From NCBI GenBank assembly GCA_903813345.2, contig CAIIXF020000012.1, positions 4,755,318 to 4,819,317 of the forward strand: 64,000 nucleotides of DNA, written 5' to 3'. Position 1 is the stretch's first letter. Each line of letters opens with the position of its first letter. Under the pieces are notes generated by a model, which had not been told where the DNA came from, searched no databases, and was given only the letters and a program-made list of their open reading frames with translations. A program made the position numbers and the translations under genes. Below are positions 57,801 to 64,000 of the stretch, in pieces. Source of the stretch: Owenia fusiformis. Its lineage: Eukaryota > Annelida > Polychaeta > Sabellida > Oweniidae.

Positions 57801-59086
57801 ATTGGCCCCTGAATCGTGTTGTTTAGACAATGATCTGATATCCCCATTCTGTAAGAATCTGGCTGAAGACCTAGAGCTGAATAGTAATACAACAAAGAAG
57901 TTGATTCCAAATTTGAATAACAAAGAAAAATATATTGTTCACTATAGAAACCTTCAACAATATATGAGGTATGGCTTGAAACTCCAAAAAATACATCGTG
58001 TGATAACCTTCAAGCAGTCAAGATGGTTGAAATCATATATAGATCTTAATACTGAAAGAAGAAAGCTTGCAAAGAATGCGTTCGAGAAGGATCTGTTCAA
58101 GTTAATGAACAACAGGTGAGCTGTTGCTCTATACAGTTATGACATAAAAAACTATTTAAGTAATTGACACGATAATCTCAATTCATATTTAATCTTATTA
58201 ATTGACAATGGTATCTGTTTTCAGCGTCTTTGGTAAAACCTGCGAGAATTTACGCCGACGGAGACAGATTGAGCTTGTTCATAAAGATAAAAGACTTCGG
58301 AAATTAGTCTGCAAACCGAGCTTTTATGCTTTCAACATATTCAATGAAGATCTGGCTGCTGTGGAACTGAGAAAAACTAAGCTCTATCTCAATCGCCCCA
58401 TATATTGTGGGTTCACCATTCTTGATGTTAGCAAGACACTGATGTATGATTACCACTACGAACATGTGGTTCCGACATATGGTGACAATGCAACTCTTCT
58501 TTTTACAGATACTGACAGGTATTTATAATGATTTTAAAATGATTTACATATTATAATAATATTGTTCTATTACTGCTTATTTGAATATTTTATCACATAA
58601 ATATTTTGCTCATTTTTATCTTTCAGCTTGTGTTATCACATATTCACAGATGACATATATAAAGATATGGGCCAACAAAAGGAGCTGTTTGATACATCTG
58701 ACTTTCCAAAGGACCATCCGTTATTCTCTTTAGATAACAAAAAGGTCATCGGGAAGTTTAAAGATGAAACTGCGGGAGTACCTCCATCCGAATTTGTTGG
58801 TTTGAAACCAAAAATGTATTCACTGTTAGTTGCTGGTGAAGCCAAGAAAACTGCCAAGGGTGTTAACAGAGCAGTTGTAAAGAACACCATCACTCATGAC
58901 GACTATAGACGGGCTGTGCTGAACCATAAGCTGTCAATGGGGTCTATGAAGCAATTCAGGTCTTTCAAACATGAGATATACATGTTAAAGATCAATAAGA
59001 TTACGCTTAACCCATATGATGACAAGAGATATGTGCTAGATGATGGGATCAGGACTTTGGCACATGGTCATTATAAAATCAAGTAA
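54804..59086 (+). pseudogene. Protein-primed family B DNA polymerase with N-terminal zinc fingers, five exons, one frameshift (Element 2)
   Basis: Inferred exons: 54,804-56,573, 56,668-56,753, 56,884-58,115, 58,225-58,518, 58,627-59,086, all with GT...AG junctions. Three C2H2 fingers (residues 10-31, 40-60, 67-87) precede an acidic linker. Reading is lost near 55,446-55,454, where the finger frame stops and the polymerase continues in another frame, open from before 55,460; a one-base indel explains this best. Then come the exonuclease motif YADFEA (56,218), a Cys/His element (CHICKKP, RDHDHVTG), polymerase motif A (YVDANNLYGW, 57,607), motif B around 58,109-58,240 and motif C with the aspartate pair at about 58,505-58,518. 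Introns 3 and 4 each split a serine codon, in motifs B and C. This enzyme would replicate the element using a terminal protein as primer. Only the frameshift spoils it; sequencing error is not excluded. Confidence 0.88.
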
Positions 59087-59104
59087 GTAAATATCGAAAC
59101 TTGC

Positions 59105-59560
59105 ACCCCCTTTAAATGTCCTCAAATCTCCCCCTGGCTATTCTACTTCCTCCCACCTCTTCCCGCTTCCTCCACATCCTCCCGCCTCCTCTTACCTCCC
59201 CCTATCTCCCTCCCACCTCCTCCCCCCTCCTCTCACCTCCTCCTGACTCCTCTCACCTCCCGCCTCATCTTACCTCATCCCTACCTCCCTCCTACCCCCC
59301 CCCCGCCTCCTCTCACCTCCTCTCGCCTCCTCTTACCTCCTCCCTACCTCCCTTCCACCTCCTCCCGCCTCCTCTCACCTCCTCCCGCCTCCTCTTACCT
59401 CCTCCCTACCTCCCTCCCACCTCCCTCTGCCTCCTCTCACCTCCTCCCGCCTCCTCTCACCTCCTCCCGCCTCCTCTCACCTCCTCCCTACCTCCCTCCC
59501 ACCTCCTCCCGCCTCCTCCTACCACTCCCACCTCCTCCCGCCTCCGCTAACCTCCTCTTA
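59105..59560 (+). promoter_or_regulatory. Pyrimidine tract upstream of ATPase start, Element 2
   Basis: About 450 bases of CCTCCTCCCGCCTCCTCTCACC-like repeats on the coding strand, between the polymerase stop and the ATPase ATG (108 bases further on). Units vary but almost all bases are C or T. Position and strand match the tract in front of the ATPase of Element 1, although the repeat words differ. The Pro/Ser-rich open frame across it is an artefact of composition. Confidence 0.55.
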
Positions 59561-59667
59561 TTGGACACCTTTTGAACCAATCCAAATATTGCACTTTAGA
59601 ATATTCTTATATAATTTAAGTTATCTATGTTTTGAGTCATTTTACTGATAGTACTTGAACAGACAAC

Positions 59668-61267
59668 ATGTCTTTTAATTGTTCTGAGTGTAGTGTGAAT
59701 TTCACGAGAGGTGATAATCTATCAAGGCATATGAATAAGTTTCATGGAGAAAATATATCTCAGTCGGATGTTATGCTGAAACATCCATTTACTATGATAG
59801 CAGGTAGGCCTGAACATGTTAAATATGGCAAATTATGAGTCTGATGGATGTATAAATAAAGAAAGAGAAGTAATAATTGCTAATTTATTAAAAAAAAAAT
59901 TTTTTGTTGTATTTCCAGCCGGACCAACATCGTCGGGGAAGACCTGGCTTATGAAGCACTTGATTCAAAATGTTGAACGGTATATATCGCCAATTCCAAG
60001 AAGAATCATCTGGTGTTATAGTCAATGGCAGCCTGCCTACGAAGAGCTAAGAAAATACCCACGTTTGGAATTTGTGAAGGGAATACCAGAAGACATTGAT
60101 GATTCAAGATACCTTGACACTTCGGTTCCTACTTTGATACTTCTTGATGATCTTATGAATGAAGCAACAAATGATCAAAGGATATGTGATCTCTATAGCA
60201 AAGGCAGTCACCATCGAAATCTGTCTGTGATATGCCTTCTCCAGAATATGTATCATCAAGGAAAAATGAATAGATCGATGAGCTTAAACTCTCATTATAT
60301 GATACTGTTCAATAACCCGAGAGATCGCCAACAAGTGGCATTCTTATCCAGGCAGATGTACCCCGGAAATGGAAATAAGTTGGTCAGAGCATATACCAAC
60401 GCAACAAGCCGACCCTATGGTTACCTGCTTCTCGATCTGAAGCAAGAAACCCCGGAACACAACAGATTGAAACCAAATGCTTTTACCAAAAGTGAAGTTG
60501 AATTTGAAAGTCATCAAGGTTCCCACAACAACAAGGAACCAATGGATGATTCAAAACATTTACTTGAAAGACAGGGTATTTCAAAAGTCGGCCATCCGAC
60601 GACATTTATAAATAGTAGTGATGTTAGGAACTACCCTTACTTGGAACGTGAAGTTCGAGAAGACAACATGGTATCTTGTGATGACTGTGGTTTAGTATTT
60701 GATAGCATTCACGACTTACAGAGGCATATAAAAAATTGGTGTCAAGATCAGGGACCACTACCCAAGAGGATGAGGACCCAATCTACCCAAAATATGGAGG
60801 AGAAGATTCCTCAAGACAAAGACAACGACGTTGATGACGATGATGGTGATTTGAAAGCAAATGATACATTTGCAATGTTAAAGAAGTGGTCTATAAGACA
60901 GAATGAGGAAGACCACCGACGTAAAGTGGATGAGTACATGGATAGAGGGATGGATAAGACAGAGGCCGTAGAAAAGGCGGATAATAAACTATTATCGAAG
61001 TATAAGGATGAATTTATGAAAGGATATAAACACTTTGTCAAGCTAACAGTTGATGTAAAAGACAATGCGTTACACAGAAATATAATTGATTCGATAAATA
61101 ATATGATGAGGAGGGGTGTCTCTGTGAACTTAGCCATTAGGAAGACACTTTTAAAAAACAAACACAAGTTTGACGAGGTCTTCATAGAGGATACAGACCA
61201 GGAAAGTAGCTCTGAGGAAGAGCAGAGTGAATCCGAAAACGAGGATGTTGAATCAAGCACTGAGTGA
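59668..61267 (+). CDS. Zinc-finger packaging ATPase, two exons, Element 2
   Basis: Exon 1 is 59,668-59,803 and exon 2 59,919-61,267; the 115-bp intron has GTAGGC...TTTCCAG ends and lies just before Walker A. Exon 1 encodes a C2H2 finger (CSEC...HMNKFH) and HPFTMI; exon 2 opens with Walker A GPTSSGKT, then Walker B LILLDDLM and GSHHRNLSVICLLQN. A second finger (CDDC...H...C) and a Lys/Glu-rich stretch lead to an acidic tail (SSSEEEQSESENE). The architecture equals that of Element 1 with perhaps 50-60 percent identity in the ATPase core. The ATG at 59,816 is inside the intron and is not the start. A packaging motor without capsid genes in the same element is odd. Confidence 0.9.
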
Positions 61268-61326
61268 TAAATATTAGCAATTTAAAGAGAGATCGTCATT
61301 AAGGAGTCAGATTCCGACGGTGTAAG

Positions 61327-62427
61327 ATGGCATATCAAGACTATTTAAAGAAATTATACTTTGACAGTCGAAATTCTGGAGCCTTTGCTGGACCTGACAA
61401 ACTCTATAGAGCTGTGCTAAATGATGGGAAATACCAGCTGTCCCGTTATCAGATAAAGAAATGGCTGGACAATCAAGAAGCTTATGGCCTACAGAGACCT
61501 TATAAGAGACAATTTACTCGGAACAAAGTATATGTTTCACATATTGATGAACAATGGGATGCTGACCTCATGGATATGTCTACTTGGTCAACAGAGAATG
61601 ACAATACGAAGTTTATCCTAGTTGTTATTGACATCATGTCCCGTTTTGCCTGGGCTAAGCCTCTACCTAACAAGACGGGTAAAACTGTTGCAGGGGCCTT
61701 TGATGAGATCTTCAAAGAAGGACAGCGTCAACCAGATGTCATTAGAACAGATAAAGGTCAAGAATTTCGTGCGAGGGTTGTACAGACATTACTGGCTCGA
61801 TGGGAAGTACGCCATTTTGTTACGGAAAATACACCCAAGGCCAACTTTTGTGAGCGCCTTATAAAGACATTGAAGACGAAAATGATGAGGTTCATGACAT
61901 ATAAACAGGACTATAGATATATAGACGATTTACAAAATTTTGTTAAAAGTTATAATGCCACCTGGCATAGGAGCATAAAGATGGCTCCTAGAAATGTATC
62001 TAAAGACGATGAACTGGCCATTTGGTGGCGGATGTACTATCCCAAATCAGCTGCTGTTAAAACTAGGTCAAAATATATATTTAAATTTCCCATTGGAGCT
62101 TTGGTTAGAATTACTCAATCGAAACATATTTTTACAAGAGAATACAACGAGCATTGGACTGGTGAAATTTTTAAAGTAGCACAACGTTTCATCAGACAGG
62201 GCCTACCATTGTATCGTTAAAAAGATTTTCAAAATGAAGACATTAAGGGAACTTTTTACCAAGCAGAGCTCCAGAGGGTAGAAGCAAATGAAGATGATAT
62301 TTGGAAGGTGGAAAAGATCCTAAAAACCCGAGCAAGAAAGGGTCAAAAGGAACATTTAGTGCGTTGGCAATATTGGCCTAAAAAGTTTGACTCGTGGGTC
62401 AAGGACTCTGATATAACATTATTGTAA
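61327..62427 (+). pseudogene. Retrovirus-like integrase with chromodomain, interrupted by one in-frame stop (Element 2)
   Basis: The frame from 61,327 encodes the N-terminal region (GAFAGPDKLYRAV, KKWLDNQEAYGL) and a DDE core with D80 (QWDADLMDM), D142 (RTDKGQEF) and E176 (FCERLIKTLK), 33 residues between the last two as in Element 1. TAA at 62,218-62,220 ends it, but the same frame continues to 62,427 with a chromodomain-like end (VEKILKTRARKGQKEHLVRW, KKFDSWV). So a single base change, or a read error, separates catalytic core from chromodomain. Unlike the integrase of Element 1 it has no intron. The truncated product would keep the whole catalytic core. Confidence 0.87.
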
Positions 62428-62477
62428 ATATTGTATAAAAATGTAATTATGATGTATATTATGCTGTATTATATGTA

Positions 62478-62483
62478 AATAAA
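62478..62483 (+). terminator. Polyadenylation signal AATAAA after the Element 2 integrase
   Basis: AATAAA lies 51 bases past the integrase stop in ATGTAAATAAATTTT and is the last such signal before the right TIR. Confidence 0.5.
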
Positions 62484-62768
62484 TTTTATGTGTGTTGAAA
62501 GAAATCGTGTTATTGTTCATAAGTGAAAATAGAAATATGAAGTTGTTATATATATATAACCCCCCCCCCCATTTTTCATTGAGACTATAGTGTACCTAAC
62601 ATAAGACTCATAGAAATTTGGTCAAAAGTCAAAGGTTAGCCTCTGTAAATCTCCCAGTTTTAGAATTTTGAATATAGATCCTTCAAGAGCAATTACGTGA
62701 TCTTGCAAAATGTATTCATGAATCGAGTGAGACCAATGCCATCGTGATCCTTACTTATATGATATAAG
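62484..62768. other. Short non-coding stretch before the right TIR of Element 2
   Basis: Contains a (TA)n and a run of C at 62,549-62,572. No gene. It shows that nothing is encoded between integrase and TIR. Confidence 0.5.
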
Positions 62769-63132
62769 GTTATCAATATGGCTACCTGCTTTACGTTTCT
62801 CGCTATGATCCACTTGCCCAGACACAGTTAAAATGGCTGAACTTCCTCTATGATATCATTAACCTGTTCAGACGACCGAATAAAAGATGGCTAACTTCCG
62901 TTTTAAAACCTGCCCAGGCCGTTCCGCTATGATGTCACCCTCTTGTCCAGACAGATTCAAAATGGCTGACTTCCTGTCAGTGTTGCCTCACTTCCGCTAT
63001 GATGTCACACTCTTGCCCAGACAGATTCAAAATGGCTGACTTCCTGTCAGAAAGCTTCAAAATGGCTGACTTCCGGTTTTAGGTGACCAGCCGTGACCAG
63101 CCTGAGCTCATGGGACCAAAATCTCTACTACT
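62769..63132 (-). repeat. Element 2 right terminal inverted repeat
   Basis: Reverse complement of the left TIR, ending in CCAAAATCTCTACTACT. Relative to the left copy there is a deletion of about 20 bases and, toward the inside, scattered changes. Confidence 0.9.
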
Positions 63133-63138
63133 TTTGTT
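63133..63138. repeat. Right target site duplication of Element 2 (TTTGTT)
   Basis: TTTGTT directly after the right TIR, equal to 52,988-52,993; the ACTCAATTGAGT-type satellite then resumes. Confidence 0.9.
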
Positions 63139-63500
63139 CATTATTCAATTGGGTAGCTCATTTACACAATTAAGTTACTCATTTGAGTAAGTCATTTACT
63201 CGATATGGTTAACTAACTGTTAAGAATCTTGAGTTAAAATGTAGGTAAATGTCTGGAGTCACGTGACATCATTTGACCAGTCAGATTGCAGCGGGAAATT
63301 CAAGTATTGGTATTACTATTGGTGTCATGGTGTAAAGGTTTGATTTAGGAATTTAAACGGAGATGATTGCAATTGTCGTTATTACATATGTATGTTTATT
63401 CAAATAATATTCTAATAAACATGTCTATTGTCTGATACAGAAATGACCTACACACATAGCTAAGGTAACATACAAATGCTTTAAAAAGGCAAGCATAGTG
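63139..63500. other. Resumed satellite and non-coding flank
   Basis: 63,139-63,205 continues the palindromic satellite (TTACTCATTTGAGTAAGTCA). The rest is AT-rich with no recognised feature and no TIR-like sequence. Confidence 0.5.
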
Positions 63501-64000
63501 TTATTGGTCATTAAGTGCTTTATCAAAAACTGTCCTGCGGTTCATGAATTGGCAAACGTTGCATGACCATGTGCCCATTTGATTAAGATGATCGTCATGT
63601 AAAGTAGCTAGGCAGTTTTTCTCGGCTAGTGTCAAAGGCTCCATGATGAGCCATATATTATCTAATAAGTCGTGTATTTGTTGAAATGTTAAACACAGAC
63701 TCCAATTTACTTCGTAAATCTCCTTCTCTTCATTGAACCTATTAGACACGATTTCTAACGTTTTGTAGTTGCTGGAAATTGTAAATTCATATCCTCTGCC
63801 TAAGTGTTGCCAGTGGTCTAAACCATATGTATATAGGGCTTGTTGTTCATATTTTGAAGAATTTCTGTTGTCCTTTGAAAATATACAACCGTTCTCTTGA
63901 CAGCATTCTATGAAATAGTCAAATTCCTGTCTTGTTATCCTTCCAGCACATGGATCGGATGATTGCGATTCAAATGGTACTTGTAGTGATCCATCATGTT
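63501..64000 (-). CDS. Partial gene related to the Element 1 left-arm protein
   Basis: The frame is open from the window edge to a TAA at 63,501-63,503, about 165 codons, with the 5' part outside the window. It shares with the protein at 22,688-23,455: TRQEFDYFIECC, HLGRGYEF, a long alpha-helical stretch, and NCLATLHDDHLNQMGTWSCN, close to the C-terminus in both. Function unknown. It lies outside the TIRs of Element 2, on the opposite strand, and points toward it, so it belongs to another Polinton-like element to the right, to a relic, or to a host gene related to the viral one. Confidence 0.7.
   Translation of the reverse strand, partial: HDGSLQVPFESQSSDPCAGRITRQEFDYFIECCQENGCIFSKDNRNSSKYEQQALYTYGLDHWQHLGRGYEFTISSNYKTLEIVSNRFNEEKEIYEVNWSLCLTFQQIHDLLDNIWLIMEPLTLAEKNCLATLHDDHLNQMGTWSCNVCQFMNRRTVFDKALNDQ

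Larger units (their letters stand above)
52994..63132. mobile_element. Element 2: Polinton-class element with polymerase but no capsid genes
   Basis: A 10,139-bp insertion with TIRs of about 360-380 bp and a perfect 6-bp target duplication. All genes are on the plus strand: family B DNA polymerase (54.8-59.1 kb), zinc-finger packaging ATPase (59.7-61.3 kb), chromodomain integrase (61.3-62.4 kb). Only some 340 bases separate the integrase end from the right TIR and about 1.4 kb of non-coding sequence precedes the polymerase, so there is no room for capsid or protease genes. The polymerase and integrase each show one disabling change. Confidence 0.92.

Noticed and set aside
59116-59550. Pro/Ser-rich ORF of 144 codons in Element 2
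   Set aside because: Composition artefact of the CCTCC pyrimidine tract; the equivalent tract in Element 1 gives a comparable artefact at 27,039-27,275.
59816-59918. ATG at 59,816 as the ATPase start
   Set aside because: It lies within a GT...AG intron; the finger-coding exon at 59,668-59,803 matches the N-terminus of the ATPase in Element 1.

Overview
The window is AT-rich eukaryotic DNA from an animal, most probably a marine invertebrate; a lophotrochozoan such as a mollusc is my best guess, from the TRIM-type genes, the satellite-rich intergenic DNA and the Polinton families, but nothing here fixes the species. There is no sign of bacterial gene organisation. Spliceosomal introns (GT...AG) are visible in several genes.

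Layout. 1-21.6 kb is non-coding: minisatellites (2.1, 6.5, 7.0 and 13.1-15.1 kb), small non-autonomous DNA elements and one LINE 3' fragment. 21,638-31,820 is a complete Polinton/Maverick-class element (Element 1, 10,183 bp) with 219-bp terminal inverted repeats (TIRs) and a perfect 6-bp target duplication. It carries a capsid module (penton-like, basic core-like, major capsid, adenovirus-type protease), an integrase and a zinc-finger packaging ATPase on the minus strand, plus an unrecognised plus-strand gene near the left TIR. I find no DNA polymerase in it. 32.6-50.5 kb is a tandem duplication of a roughly 9-kb unit, each copy with one intronless RING/B-box (TRIM-like) gene followed by a 33-bp minisatellite; a different satellite has expanded in each copy (104-bp unit, 3.9 kb, in copy A; about 70-bp unit in copy B). 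52.0-53.0 kb is a palindromic ACTCAATTGAGT-type satellite into which a second Polinton-class element (Element 2, 52,994-63,132, 10,139 bp) has inserted, again with TIRs and a perfect 6-bp target duplication. Element 2 carries a protein-primed family B DNA polymerase, a zinc-finger packaging ATPase and a chromodomain integrase, but no capsid or protease genes. The right edge (63,501-64,000) holds a partial minus-strand gene related to the unrecognised gene of Element 1.

How the parts relate. In ordinary Polintons one element encodes polymerase, integrase, ATPase, protease and capsid. Here the functions are divided between two neighbouring, separately inserted elements: one has capsid without polymerase, the other polymerase without capsid, and both keep an integrase and a packaging ATPase. 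Their TIRs differ apart from the first six bases (AGTAGT). In both, the ATPase start is immediately preceded by a long pyrimidine tract on the coding strand, and in both the ATPase begins with a C2H2 finger resembling one at the polymerase N-terminus. Element 1 genes look intact; Element 2 has one apparent frameshift in the polymerase and one in-frame stop in the integrase. Host TRIM-like genes sit between the two elements.
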